The position numbers and the translations under genes are program-made. Below, piece after piece: positions 24,961 to 33,595 of a stretch of 64,000 nt of DNA (position 1 is the first letter of the stretch; every line of letters starts with the position of its first letter). This stretch comes from Pontibacillus salicampi (GTDB taxonomy: Bacteria > Bacillota > Bacilli > Bacillales > BH030062), in the NCBI RefSeq assembly GCF_042434395.1, contig NZ_JBHLTP010000013.1, forward strand, positions 186,001 to 250,000. Reading direction: 5' to 3'. Below the pieces are notes generated by a model that was not told the DNA's origin, did no database searches, and saw nothing but the letters and a program-made list of their open reading frames with translations.

Positions 24961-26031
24961 GTGTTAGAAAAGCTTCAAACCTTAGAAGATCGGTATGAAA
25001 AATTAAACGAATTACTTAGTGATCCTGAGATCGTAAACGATTCTAAAAAATTACGGGAGTACTCTAAAGAGCAAGCCGGCTTAGATGAAACCGTGCAAGC
25101 TTATCGTGAATACAAGGACATTTCTAGTCAGTATGATGACACAAGAGCTATGTTGGATGACAATCTTGATGATGAAATGAAAGAAATGGCCAAGGAAGAA
25201 TTAGAGGAGCTTTCTAATAAGAAGGAAGAATTAGAAGAACGCCTTAAAATTCTCCTTATTCCTAAAGATCCTAATGATGATAAGAACGTTATCATGGAGG
25301 TTCGTGGTGCTGCGGGTGGAGATGAAGCTGCTCTGTTCGCTGGTGATTTATTCCGTATGTATTCCCGTTTCGCAGAGGAGCAAGGCTGGAAGATTGATAT
25401 TATGGATTCCCACGAGAGTGAAGTGGGAGGCTATAAAGAAATCATCTTTATGGTGAATGGTGATAGAGCTTTTTCCAAGCTAAAGTTTGAAAATGGTGCA
25501 CACCGTGTTCAGCGTGTTCCGCAAACGGAATCAGGCGGACGTATCCACACCTCCACTGCAACAGTAGCTGTATTGCCTGAAGCAGAGGAAGTGGAAGTAG
25601 AAGTACACGATAAGGATATCCGTGTGGATACTTTTGCATCTAGTGGACCAGGAGGGCAAAGTGTTAACACGACGATGTCCGCTGTTCGATTAACGCACGA
25701 GCCTACCGGTATTGTGGTATCCTGTCAGGATGAAAAGTCTCAGATTAAAAACAAAGAGAAAGCCATGAAGGTACTGCGTGCTCGTATTTATGAGAAATAT
25801 CAACAGGAAGCGCAGGCTGAATATGATGAGCATCGTAAATCAGCTGTAGGTTCAGGTGACCGTTCTGAACGTATCCGTACCTATAACTTCCCGCAAAACC
25901 GTGTCACAGATCACCGTATTGGTTTAACTATTCAGAAGCTGGATCAAATTCTTGAAGGTAGATTAGAAGAAATTACAGAAGCATTGCTCATTGAGGAGCA
26001 AACAAAAGCATTGGAACAGCTTGGTGAGTAA
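24961..26031 (+). CDS. prfA: Peptide chain release factor 1
   Basis: Recognises UAA and UAG stop codons and triggers release of the peptide. The 356-residue protein has the catalytic GGQ at G231-G232-Q233 in SSGPGGQSVN, and the N-terminal coiled coil typical of class I release factors. The start is GTG, with AGAGGTGG upstream. It forms an operon with prmC, whose product methylates the GGQ glutamine. The two genes are separated by a single base. Confidence 0.96.
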   Translation: MLEKLQTLEDRYEKLNELLSDPEIVNDSKKLREYSKEQAGLDETVQAYREYKDISSQYDDTRAMLDDNLDDEMKEMAKEELEELSNKKEELEERLKILLIPKDPNDDKNVIMEVRGAAGGDEAALFAGDLFRMYSRFAEEQGWKIDIMDSHESEVGGYKEIIFMVNGDRAFSKLKFENGAHRVQRVPQTESGGRIHTSTATVAVLPEAEEVEVEVHDKDIRVDTFASSGPGGQSVNTTMSAVRLTHEPTGIVVSCQDEKSQIKNKEKAMKVLRARIYEKYQQEAQAEYDEHRKSAVGSGDRSERIRTYNFPQNRVTDHRIGLTIQKLDQILEGRLEEITEALLIEEQTKALEQLGE

Positions 26032-26032
26032 T

Positions 26033-26905
26033 ATGTCAAAGCCGAGCACTATTTTTGAAGTCCGTAAATGGGCTTCTCTTTTTTTAGAGGAGCATCAAAG
26101 GGAAAAGGGTGTGGCTGAACTGCTGCTTCAGCACCATCTTGGCATGACACGTGTCCAGCTTATGGCAAATGCCAGGGACGAAGTCGATAGACAGGTTGTG
26201 GATAAGTTGAGGAAGGATTTGGAGCTCCATGTTAGTAGTGGAATGCCAGTCCAGCACTTAATAGGCCGTGAAGAATTTTATGGCCGTTCCTTTGAGGTAA
26301 ACTCCCATGTCCTTATCCCGCGTCCAGAAACAGAAGAGCTCATTGTAGGTGTGCTGGACCGTTTACAGGAGAAGGGGCTGAATAGTAAGCCGCTTCGTGC
26401 TGTGGATATTGGGACAGGCAGTGGCATTATTGCCATTACTCTTGCTAAAGAATTACCAGAAATGGATATGCATGCGACAGACTTATCCCCAACTGCTCTT
26501 GCTGTTGCCAAAAGAAACGCAGAGCAGCTTAATGCTGGAGTTGTGTTTCATGAGGGAAGCTTTCTCGAACCATTGGCTGAGGATGCGGAAGGTTTCGATG
26601 TGATTATTTCCAATCCACCTTATATTCCAGAAAGGGACCGAGCTTCTTTATCGGACACAGTTGTACATCATGATCCAGAGATGGCACTATTTGCTGGTGA
26701 GGACGGTTTAACTGCTTACCGAGCTATAATAGACCAGCTATCCAGTGTGTTAAAAAAAGATACGCTGTTAGCTCTCGAAATTGGTCATGACCAAGGGGAA
26801 TCCGTTCCTGCTTTAATTCGTGACACCTATCCACAAGCGGATATTCAAACAGTACAAGATATTAATAGTAATGATCGTATGGTTTTTGCCTGGCTCTCTG
26901 AATAA
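26033..26905 (+). CDS. prmC: Release factor glutamine methyltransferase
   Basis: Methylates the GGQ glutamine of release factors using S-adenosylmethionine. The 290-residue protein has an N-terminal helical domain, the SAM loop VDIGTGSG, and the substrate motif NPPY at 194-197 (formerly HemK). The ATG at 26033 lies one base after the prfA stop; the frame extends upstream inside prfA, but that is overlap only. The gene's stop codon lies in the loop of its own terminator. Confidence 0.95.
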   Translation: MSKPSTIFEVRKWASLFLEEHQREKGVAELLLQHHLGMTRVQLMANARDEVDRQVVDKLRKDLELHVSSGMPVQHLIGREEFYGRSFEVNSHVLIPRPETEELIVGVLDRLQEKGLNSKPLRAVDIGTGSGIIAITLAKELPEMDMHATDLSPTALAVAKRNAEQLNAGVVFHEGSFLEPLAEDAEGFDVIISNPPYIPERDRASLSDTVVHHDPEMALFAGEDGLTAYRAIIDQLSSVLKKDTLLALEIGHDQGESVPALIRDTYPQADIQTVQDINSNDRMVFAWLSE

Positions 26906-26922
26906 GAGCCAGGCTTATTTTT
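26888..26922 (+). terminator. Terminator overlapping the prmC stop codon
   Basis: Ten-bp perfect stem GCCTGGCTCT/AGAGCCAGGC, 7-nt loop, then TTATTTTT. The left arm is coding sequence. Confidence 0.88.
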
Positions 26923-26958
26923 GTGCTTTGCTAGAATAAAAGTTTTATAGATAAAGAC

Positions 26959-26988
26959 GTATAATCCTTGAAGAGGGAGCCCATACTC
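26959..26988 (+). promoter_or_regulatory. Sigma-F promoter of spoIIR
   Basis: GTATA (26959-26963), a 15-bp spacer, GCCCATACTC (26979-26988). The -35 is an exact sigma-F element, and the -10 keeps G1, A5, A7, C8 and T9 of GGNNANAMTR. SpoIIR is sigma-F dependent in B. subtilis. Confidence 0.6.
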
Positions 26989-27023
26989 TAACTACAAGCA
27001 ATCATTCGGAAGGGGTAGAAGAT

Positions 27024-27686
27024 ATGAAAAAGGTGTGGGTGAAAGTTGTAGCATTTATTGCGGTACTAGCTATTTTTCCTTTTACATTACATGGGTATGG
27101 AACGGAGCAGGTTATGTCGGAGGAGGATTATCAAGTCATTCCAGACGAGGCGATTCGTCTTCGTATATTAGCAAACAGTGATGAAGAGAAAGATCAGGAG
27201 CTGAAACGAAAGGTTCGCGATGCTGTGAACGCACACATTACAGAGTGGGTATCTGATATTACAGACATCGAGGATGCGTACACCGAAATTGATACGAGAC
27301 TAGAAGATGTTGAACAAATTGTGGATAACGTGTTGACAGAGGAAGGGGCGAAGGAAGCCTTCTCTGTGAAATTTGGGGAGGTGGAGTTTCCAGCTAAGCT
27401 GTACGGAAATTACGTCTATCCAGCTGGTTTGTACGAAGCCATCCTTATTACCATAGGTGAGGGGAAAGGAGCCAACTGGTGGTGCGTGCTCTTTCCGCCG
27501 TTATGCTTTCTAGATTTTAATAATGGTACGTCGGTAGCTCATGCAGAAGAAAAGGAAGAATCTATTCAAGAAGAGAGCAAATCCAACATAGAAGAGCTAG
27601 AGAAGCTTGTGGAAAAAGAGGCAGGACAAGATGAGGTGGAGGTCAAGTTCTTCCTGTTCGAATGGGTCGGTAACCTATTCTCGTAA
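27024..27686 (+). CDS. spoIIR: Stage II sporulation protein R
   Basis: Secreted forespore signal that activates SpoIIGA to process pro-sigma-E in the mother cell. The 220-residue protein has an N-terminal membrane or signal segment (about 5-24), the conserved IPDEAIRLRILANSDE (39-54) and the family hallmark GKGANWWCVLFPPLC. A charged linker and a short C-terminal hydrophobic end follow. Position after prmC is as in B. subtilis, and a sigma-F promoter lies upstream. Start ATG follows GGAAGGGG. Confidence 0.94.
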   Translation: MKKVWVKVVAFIAVLAIFPFTLHGYGTEQVMSEEDYQVIPDEAIRLRILANSDEEKDQELKRKVRDAVNAHITEWVSDITDIEDAYTEIDTRLEDVEQIVDNVLTEEGAKEAFSVKFGEVEFPAKLYGNYVYPAGLYEAILITIGEGKGANWWCVLFPPLCFLDFNNGTSVAHAEEKEESIQEESKSNIEELEKLVEKEAGQDEVEVKFFLFEWVGNLFS

Positions 27687-27766
27687 TCAATATTCTCATA
27701 TCTATCATACTCTCCCATTGTACTCATAGACTAGTAGTACCATGTATAGGGGAGGACGTATAGCAC

Positions 27767-28192
27767 ATGTTAGAGGTGAAAAGCGCGGAATTGTCTGGAT
27801 TAAAGGAAATGGAAGCGTTTTTTGGAGACCATTACGCTCAGTTGCAGGAGCCAGAGCAATTAGTAAAGTACGGCCATTACGTAGAAATCCATAAAAAGAA
27901 GAAAGGGTTCTTTGCTCTTGTACCTGTGGATAACAATCAATATTGGCTTAGAACATTATATATCCAACCAGATATGAATCCACAGTTTATCATGACACTA
28001 TTTGAGGTCATGGGGGCACATATGCAGGAGCAACATATGCAGAAGGTTTATGTTCACAGTCATCATGCTTCGCTGGATGCTTTGCTTACGGCTCAGCAAT
28101 ATAAAGCTATTGCAGATGAGGATGTTCCTGACTCTCTCCAAACCGCTGTGGAGAAAAAGGGGACGTGGTGGGTACAAACGGCGATAAGCTAG
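27767..28192 (+). CDS. GNAT-like protein at the ywlB position
   Basis: Conserved small protein of 141 residues of unknown activity. The alternation of strands and helices, including YWLRTLYIQPDMNPQFI and VYVHSHHASLDALL, is that of a GNAT acetyltransferase, and the length is near YwlB (about 150) of B. subtilis, which lies at the same place after spoIIR. The acetyl-CoA pyrophosphate loop is not clearly preserved, so enzymatic activity is uncertain. Start ATG follows GGGGAGGA. No promoter was recognised. Confidence 0.6.
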   Translation: MLEVKSAELSGLKEMEAFFGDHYAQLQEPEQLVKYGHYVEIHKKKKGFFALVPVDNNQYWLRTLYIQPDMNPQFIMTLFEVMGAHMQEQHMQKVYVHSHHASLDALLTAQQYKAIADEDVPDSLQTAVEKKGTWWVQTAIS

Positions 28193-28207
28193 TAGTTCGA
28201 AATAAAA

Positions 28208-28261
28208 TTATTCACAATTGTGGATAAATTCTGTGTATAACCTGTGCAAAACTGTGTATAA
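28208..28261. promoter_or_regulatory. DnaA-box cluster
   Basis: Five sites fitting TTWTNCACA in 54 bp: TTATTCACA (plus, 28208-28216), then on the minus strand TTATCCACA (28219-28227, perfect), TTATACACA (28232-28240), TTTTGCACA (28243-28251) and TTATACACA (28253-28261). The minus-strand boxes start 10-13 bp apart, near one helical turn. B. subtilis has a DnaA-binding cluster at the ywlB-ywlC intergenic region. Confidence 0.85.
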
Positions 28262-28277
28262 ATGGTGTAGAGCATGG

Positions 28278-28316
28278 AAAAAGCCTACAGGGAGCTACCC
28301 CTCCTGTAGGCTTTTT
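28278..28316. terminator. Bidirectional terminator between ywlB-like gene and ohr
   Basis: AAAAAGCCTACAGG pairs with CCTGTAGGCTTTTT over an 11-nt loop, giving T runs on both strands for the two convergent genes. Confidence 0.9.
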
Positions 28317-28331
28317 CTCTTGGATAATCTA

Positions 28332-28748
28332 TTATTGTGCGCGTGTTTCTAGTGTTACTTCGATGTTTCCGCGTGTCGCATTGGAGTATGGGCAAACCTC
28401 GTGGGCTTTTTCCACAAGCTCCTCTGCTTTTTGCTGATCCACACCGCTTACTTCTACAACAAGATGGGCAGCTAGACCGAATCCGCCGCTTTGCTTACCG
28501 ATATCTACTTGAGCTGTTACTGTGGAGTCGATGTTCTCGTTATTCTGATCAGCTACGAGGTTTAATGCTCCATCGAAGCATGCAGCATAACCACTTGCAA
28601 ATAGCTGCTCTGGATTAGTTCCTTCTCCACCAGAGCCACCCATAGCTTCAGGTACAGATAGATTTACTTCGATTTTATGATCAGAAGTAGCTACTTTACC
28701 GTCACGACCACCTTGTGCAGTTGCTTCAGCTGTATAAAGTGCTTTCAT
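28332..28748 (-). CDS. ohr: Organic hydroperoxide resistance protein (Ohr/OsmC family)
   Basis: Thiol peroxidase detoxifying organic hydroperoxides. The 138-residue protein has both redox cysteines of the family, in GYAACFDGAL and EVCPYSN, and the N-terminal KALYTAEATAQGGRDG. The minus-strand start ATG at 28748 follows AGGAGG; a longer frame to 28787 has no ribosome site. No ohrR gene or OhrR operator was seen nearby. It sits between the ywlB-like gene and ywlC, where B. subtilis has no such gene, pointing to insertion or relocation. Confidence 0.93.
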   Translation of the reverse strand: MKALYTAEATAQGGRDGKVATSDHKIEVNLSVPEAMGGSGGEGTNPEQLFASGYAACFDGALNLVADQNNENIDSTVTAQVDIGKQSGGFGLAAHLVVEVSGVDQQKAEELVEKAHEVCPYSNATRGNIEVTLETRAQ

Positions 28749-28920
28749 GATTACATCCTCCTTTAAAGTAAGTAAAAAATGATCCACAGTTCAATGTTTA
28801 CCCACATATGGAAAAGTTACGCATCTTTTTTTCATTTTAGTTCAAGAGAAGGATACTTGATGAGGGTAATAGGTTAGGTTCATAATAGAAGATAGATTGG
28901 AGTAGAAAGGAAGCTCAGTA

Positions 28921-29958
28921 ATGGAGACGAAGTATTGGAATGTTGAAGAAACACATATAGATAAAAATGATACCCATATTATAGAGGCAGCAGAGCTCCT
29001 GAAGCGGCAGGAGGTTGTCGCATTTCCTACAGAAACGGTGTATGGGTTAGGAGCGGATGCTACGAATGAACAGGCAGTTCAGCGAATTTTTAGTGCCAAG
29101 GGCCGTCCAGCTGACAATCCCCTCATTGTCCATTTAGCAAACAAACATCAAATACAAGAGGTCGTAGAGGATATACCTGCTGTGGCTCATCAGCTTATCG
29201 ATCATTTCCTCCCGGGGCCGCTTACTTTGATTTTAAAAAGTAACGGGGCTTGCGCTGGAAATGTGACAGCCGGATTATCCACTGTTGCAATTCGCATCCC
29301 TGACCACCCAGTAGCAAAAGCGGTATTGGAGGCATGTGACCTTCCACTCGCAGCACCAAGTGCCAATCGGTCTGGGAAGCCAAGTCCGACGACAGCTCAA
29401 CACGTGTATGATGATTTACAGGAAAGAATTGCTGGAATTCTTGATGGAGGTCCTACTGGAGTAGGGGTAGAATCTACGGTGCTTGATTGTTCCGGTGACA
29501 TTCCAGTCATCCTCCGCCCAGGCGGAGTGACGAAGCAGGATCTTGAAGCAGTGATTGGTGAGGTAGCTGTGGATGGGGCTCTTCAAAATGAGCAAGAAAA
29601 GCCTAAATCACCAGGGATGAAATATACTCATTATGCTCCAGAAGCACCATTGTGGCTTATAGAAGGGGATGTGGACTTTTTTCGTGACCAAATCCAGACG
29701 CTAAAGCAAGCAGGGAACAAAGTAGGGGTTATTGCAAGTACAGAGCTTGCTCCCTCCTTAAGTGCGGACTGGGTGGAAACGTGCGGGTCCAGACAGGATT
29801 TGCGTCAAGTCGCCGAGCAGCTTTATAACGCATTGCGGGCCTTTCACCCTGAAGAAATGGATGTTATTTTATGTGAAACGTTCCCGAAAGAGGGCGTGGG
29901 AGAAGCCATCATGAACCGGCTGACGAAAGCTGCCACCCAAAAGGTCACTCAGACATAA
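28921..29958 (+). CDS. ywlC: L-threonylcarbamoyladenylate synthase (Sua5 type)
   Basis: Makes threonylcarbamoyl-AMP for the t6A37 modification of ANN-decoding tRNAs. The 345-residue protein has the YrdC domain (about 10-205, with KGRPADNPL and SANRSGKPSPT) followed by a C-terminal Sua5 domain (about 230-345), the long Sua5 form found in Bacillus. Start ATG follows AAAGGAAG. Position is as in B. subtilis. Confidence 0.93.
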   Translation: METKYWNVEETHIDKNDTHIIEAAELLKRQEVVAFPTETVYGLGADATNEQAVQRIFSAKGRPADNPLIVHLANKHQIQEVVEDIPAVAHQLIDHFLPGPLTLILKSNGACAGNVTAGLSTVAIRIPDHPVAKAVLEACDLPLAAPSANRSGKPSPTTAQHVYDDLQERIAGILDGGPTGVGVESTVLDCSGDIPVILRPGGVTKQDLEAVIGEVAVDGALQNEQEKPKSPGMKYTHYAPEAPLWLIEGDVDFFRDQIQTLKQAGNKVGVIASTELAPSLSADWVETCGSRQDLRQVAEQLYNALRAFHPEEMDVILCETFPKEGVGEAIMNRLTKAATQKVTQT

Positions 29959-30022
29959 TCCCATCTTCTAAAACCTCTTCCTCCTGCATATGCTGAACTA
30001 GCATGTCCAAGGGGGAGAGGGA

Positions 30023-30580
30023 ATGGCTTCAGTTCCATATGTAGGAGAGCTCATCACACTATCATTTATGGCCTTAGCACTGGGCATGGATGCATTTTCA
30101 GTAGGACTTGGAATGGGGATGATTCCCTTACGATTAAGAAGGATTTTATTGATAGGACTAGTTGTCGGCGCCTTTCATATCATGATGCCCTTTACAGGGA
30201 TGGTGCTTGGCAGGTTTTTATCAAACCAACTTGGAGATGTAACTACGATTGCAGGAGGAGCACTCCTTGTTATACTAGGCATTCAAATGTTTCGCTCTTC
30301 TATTCAAAAAGAGCGTGCACCCGTCTTTACCCCGGTCGGCTTTGGCTTACTTATATTTGCTCTTAGTGTAAGTTTAGATAGCTTCTCAGTTGGATTAAGT
30401 CTTGGGATGTTTGGCGTCCGAACCGTATTGACTCTCATCCTGTTTGGTCTTATGAGTACGTTGCTGACCTGGATAGGTCTTTTGCTCGGCAAGAAGGTGC
30501 AGGGTATTCTTGGTGCGTATAGCGAAATGTTTGGCGGCAGCATTCTTTGTGCCTTTGGGATGCAATTGATTCTATCCTAG
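30023..30580 (+). CDS. mntP: Putative manganese efflux pump MntP (YwlD)
   Basis: Six-segment membrane protein of 185 residues made of two repeated halves, each with a conserved Asp motif: GMDAFSVGLG near residues 21-30 and SLDSFSVGLS near 118-127. These Asp residues form the metal path in MntP. The position after ywlC matches ywlD. Start ATG directly follows a purine-rich AGGGGGAGAGGGA. No yybP-ykoY manganese riboswitch was seen in the short upstream gap. Confidence 0.88.
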   Translation: MASVPYVGELITLSFMALALGMDAFSVGLGMGMIPLRLRRILLIGLVVGAFHIMMPFTGMVLGRFLSNQLGDVTTIAGGALLVILGIQMFRSSIQKERAPVFTPVGFGLLIFALSVSLDSFSVGLSLGMFGVRTVLTLILFGLMSTLLTWIGLLLGKKVQGILGAYSEMFGGSILCAFGMQLILS

Positions 30581-30592
30581 TTCATTATGCTA

Positions 30593-30623
30593 GTCTTCCG
30601 TTCATAAATCGGGAGACTTTTTT
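30593..30623 (+). terminator. Terminator of mntP
   Basis: Eight-bp stem GTCTTCCG/CGGGAGAC (one G-U), 9-nt loop, six T residues. Confidence 0.88.
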
Positions 30624-30716
30624 CGTGGAATCATCTCTGGTATTATACAAATAGTGGTATGGGTATGTAAGGAGCCTGTACAGACAGATTGTTTAAATAG
30701 TGAGGAGCAGGATCCC

Positions 30717-31493
30717 ATGGAGATAGGATTATTAGCCACCATTTTTATTATAGGATTAATTGGATCCTTTATATCAGGATTAGTTGGAATAGGCGGGGCA
30801 ATCGTGAATTACCCCATGATCCTCTACATTCCGCCACTGGTAGGGTATGATGGCTTTTCTGCACACGCTGCAGCTGGTATCGTTGCCGTGCAAGTGCTCG
30901 TGGCATCCCTTGGTGGGGTATGGGGGTATCGAAAAGGGAACTACATTCATCGCCCCCTCGTGCTGTATATGGGAGTCAGCGTTCTCGCTGGAAGTTTACT
31001 TGGAGGAGTGGGCGCTCAGTATATCTCGGAAGAAACGGTAAATATGGTATATGGATTATTAGCCCTTTCAGCTGTCGTTATGATGTTTATCCCAATCAAT
31101 CATGAAAAGGGAGCAGAAGGGGAGATATCCTTTAATAAGAAGATAGCTTCGAGCTCAGCTTTTCTTGTCGGAATTGGAGCAGGAATTGTTGGGGCAGGCG
31201 GGGCATTCCTTCTTGTACCAATTATGATGGTCATCTTACGTATTCCGACCCGAGTTACGATCGCTTCTTCCTTAGCGATTACGTTTATTTCTTCCATCGG
31301 TGCTGTAACAGGGAAGCTTATCTCTTTGGATGTACCCATAACACCTGCGATTGTCATTGGTATTGCCAGCTTACTGACTTCGCAGCTAGGGGCAAAAGCA
31401 GGGAAAGCAATGAATACGAAAGTTTTGCAGATCACCTTGGCAATGCTAATCCTAATTACCGCTGTTAAGGTGTGGACGGATATTATTTTTTAA
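30717..31493 (+). CDS. TSUP-family membrane permease (TauE/SafE)
   Basis: Predicted transporter of sulfur-containing or organic anions, 258 residues with about eight hydrophobic segments in two related halves. Each half starts with the glycine-rich TSUP motif: SGLVGIGGAIVNYP near the N-terminus and VGIGAGIVGAGGAFLLVP in the middle. The start is the ATG at 30717 after GAGGAG; the longer frame from 30654 lacks a ribosome site. It lies between the mntP and ywlE homologues, where B. subtilis has none, so it is a lineage addition. The substrate cannot be inferred. Confidence 0.85.
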   Translation: MEIGLLATIFIIGLIGSFISGLVGIGGAIVNYPMILYIPPLVGYDGFSAHAAAGIVAVQVLVASLGGVWGYRKGNYIHRPLVLYMGVSVLAGSLLGGVGAQYISEETVNMVYGLLALSAVVMMFIPINHEKGAEGEISFNKKIASSSAFLVGIGAGIVGAGGAFLLVPIMMVILRIPTRVTIASSLAITFISSIGAVTGKLISLDVPITPAIVIGIASLLTSQLGAKAGKAMNTKVLQITLAMLILITAVKVWTDIIF

Positions 31494-31620
31494 CCCCTTC
31501 TTTTATTAGATGGCGGAGAGCTAGGTAGAACATATCTTTGTATCAGGTTTGCGTTGGCAGGTACCTGGTACATTTTTTTGTTATAATACGGAGAGAAGAG
31601 TAATAGCGGAGGGTGAAGCA

Positions 31621-32232
31621 ATGAAAAATATACTATTTATATGTACTGGTAATACGTGCCGTAGTCCGATGGCAGAAGCGGTTTTAAAGGAAAAAAAGCC
31701 AGCCTTTCCTGTAAAGTCTGCTGGGATTTTTGCTCATAAGGGGGCGAGGCTTTCGAAGGGATCTGAGGAAGTCCTAAAGCAAAGAGGATTGGACATAAAC
31801 CATTCCTCACAGCCTGTAACCCATGATTTAATGCGCTGGGCGGACATCATATTAACAATGACGAAGGAGCATAAACAATCGCTTATGCTCGAATATCCTA
31901 ATTATGGTCCGTTTATATTTACCTTGAAGGAATATGTGGTGGAAAACGGCGATAATCAATGGGAATTGTTAAAGCAAGCATACTCCACCCTCGAGGACAA
32001 AAAGGCAGTCTTTTTACAGAAGAATAAGAAGAAGTATGATTCTTCTATTGAATTGGAGCAAGCGCTTCACAAAGAGCTAAGCGAAGAAGTAGAGTTGATT
32101 AAAGAGATAGAATCCAACCTTCCGAATGTGGATATATCCGATCCATTTGGCGGAAATATGTCCGTCTATGAAAAAACATTGGCAGAGATCGAAAAACATA
32201 TTGAACTTCTTATTCAAACAATAGAAAATGAG
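31621..32232 (+). CDS. ywlE: Protein-arginine phosphatase YwlE with large insertion
   Basis: Low-molecular-weight phosphatase that removes McsB arginine phosphorylation. The 203-204-residue product has P-loop CTGNTCRSPM with nucleophile C8, R14, and T12, the Thr that gives arginine specificity in YwlE. The general acid is D174 in DPFGG. B. subtilis YwlE is about 150 residues with roughly 8 residues between TLKEYV and DPFGG; here 67 residues (107-173) lie between them, giving an insertion of about 59 charged, probably helical residues (LEDKKAVFLQKNKKK, HKELSEEVELIKEI). It sits directly before the acid loop. Start ATG at 31621 after GGAGGGTGA. Confidence 0.88.
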
Positions 32233-32279
32233 TAAGGAATACTAGTTTCTGTATAGGGGTAGGTAGGAGGGGATTGTCA

Positions 32280-33575
32280 ATGAAGAGGAAGTATGGGTTT
32301 AGTCTTCGGATAAAGCTGGTCGTGTTCATCTCGGTTTTAGCTGTCATTACGTATTCAACGAGTGCATTATTTATTTATGTCTTTCATGATTGGATTAGGC
32401 AATACATTGGGGTAGGACAAGGAGTTTTTACATTTATCACCTTTACCCTTGGTATTCTCTGGTCAGGTATTTTGGCTTATATAGCCTCTGGCTTTATTAC
32501 AAAGCCGCTTCATCAACTAGAGACGGCAGCGACACTTGCTGCAGACGGAGATATTAATCACTCAGTTACTGTATCAAAATCAGATGATGAAATCCGCTCG
32601 CTCGGTACCGCATTTGAGTCAATGCTTTCTAATTTACGGGAAATGGTACATAATATTGAGCATAACTTTGACCATACTAATCAATCCGTTGCCAAGATGA
32701 AACAAGCTGCAGATGAGGCCTCGAGCCAGGCGATTATAATTAAGGAAACGATAGGGGAAATTTCTCAAGGCGCCGAAAGTTCTTCCATCGCTATCCAACA
32801 TACTGCTGAATCCGTGGAAGAATCAACGCAGCTTGCTACAGAGGTGCAGGATAAAGCTCAAGCATCTCATGTCACATCAAAAGAGATGCTCACGACTTTA
32901 GAAGATAGTAAGAAGGTCATCCATTCCCTAGTAAGCGGTATTCAATCCATCGCTAGAGAGCAAGAAGATTCTCTAGAGGCAGTGGAGCGTTTGGAAACGA
33001 ATGCGAGGAAAGTGGAAGACATTATTTCTGTAGTTGGTGACATTGCGGAACAAACGAATCTTCTGGCTCTAAATGCTTCGATTGAAGCTGCTCGAGCTGG
33101 GGACCAAGGCAGAGGGTTTGCTGTTGTAGCGGAAGAAGTGAGAAAGTTAGCTGATGAAAGTGCCACTTCTGTGCAGGGTATCTCTGATCTCATTCGAAAC
33201 ATGCAAACAGACGTCACACATGTCGTGAAGCAAATGAAGGAGCAGGTTGCTTCTGGTCGCTCAGAGGCTAGTAAAGGGGAAGAGACGAACGAAGCTATTA
33301 CCACTATGTCTCAATCCATCCATACAATGGCTGCCTCTATTACAGATATAACGGAACTTGTAGATAAGCAGCTTCAACTTCTTCAAAAAACGTCCAGTCA
33401 ATCACAGGAGGTCGCGGCTATAGCAGAGCAAACCTCTGCTGGAACAGAGCAAGTAAATGCTACAGTTCACCAGCAAGCAGACCTCATAAAAGAAATGGAT
33501 GAGGTAGCGGAAATGTTGTCGGAACAAGCCAATCAATTAAAAGAACATATCCATCGTTTTAGTCTAACGAATTAA
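32280..33575 (+). CDS. Methyl-accepting chemotaxis protein without extracellular sensor
   Basis: Chemoreceptor of 431 residues. Two membrane segments (about 8-30 and 44-66) are separated by only some 13 residues, leaving no room for a periplasmic-side ligand domain. A HAMP domain (about 66-120) and a signalling domain follow, with the hairpin tip EQTNLLALNASIEAARAGDQ. The start is the ATG at 32280, 7 nt after AGGAGGGG. It lies between ywlE and rpiB, absent there in B. subtilis. It may sense membrane or energy state, like other short-loop receptors (inference). Confidence 0.87.
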   Translation: MKRKYGFSLRIKLVVFISVLAVITYSTSALFIYVFHDWIRQYIGVGQGVFTFITFTLGILWSGILAYIASGFITKPLHQLETAATLAADGDINHSVTVSKSDDEIRSLGTAFESMLSNLREMVHNIEHNFDHTNQSVAKMKQAADEASSQAIIIKETIGEISQGAESSSIAIQHTAESVEESTQLATEVQDKAQASHVTSKEMLTTLEDSKKVIHSLVSGIQSIAREQEDSLEAVERLETNARKVEDIISVVGDIAEQTNLLALNASIEAARAGDQGRGFAVVAEEVRKLADESATSVQGISDLIRNMQTDVTHVVKQMKEQVASGRSEASKGEETNEAITTMSQSIHTMAASITDITELVDKQLQLLQKTSSQSQEVAAIAEQTSAGTEQVNATVHQQADLIKEMDEVAEMLSEQANQLKEHIHRFSLTN

Positions 33576-33595
33576 TAGAGAAAGAGGTGTTCATG

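Noticed and set aside
29958..30022. Possible manganese riboswitch before mntP
   Set aside because: The gap is only 64 bp and shows no yybP-ykoY core.
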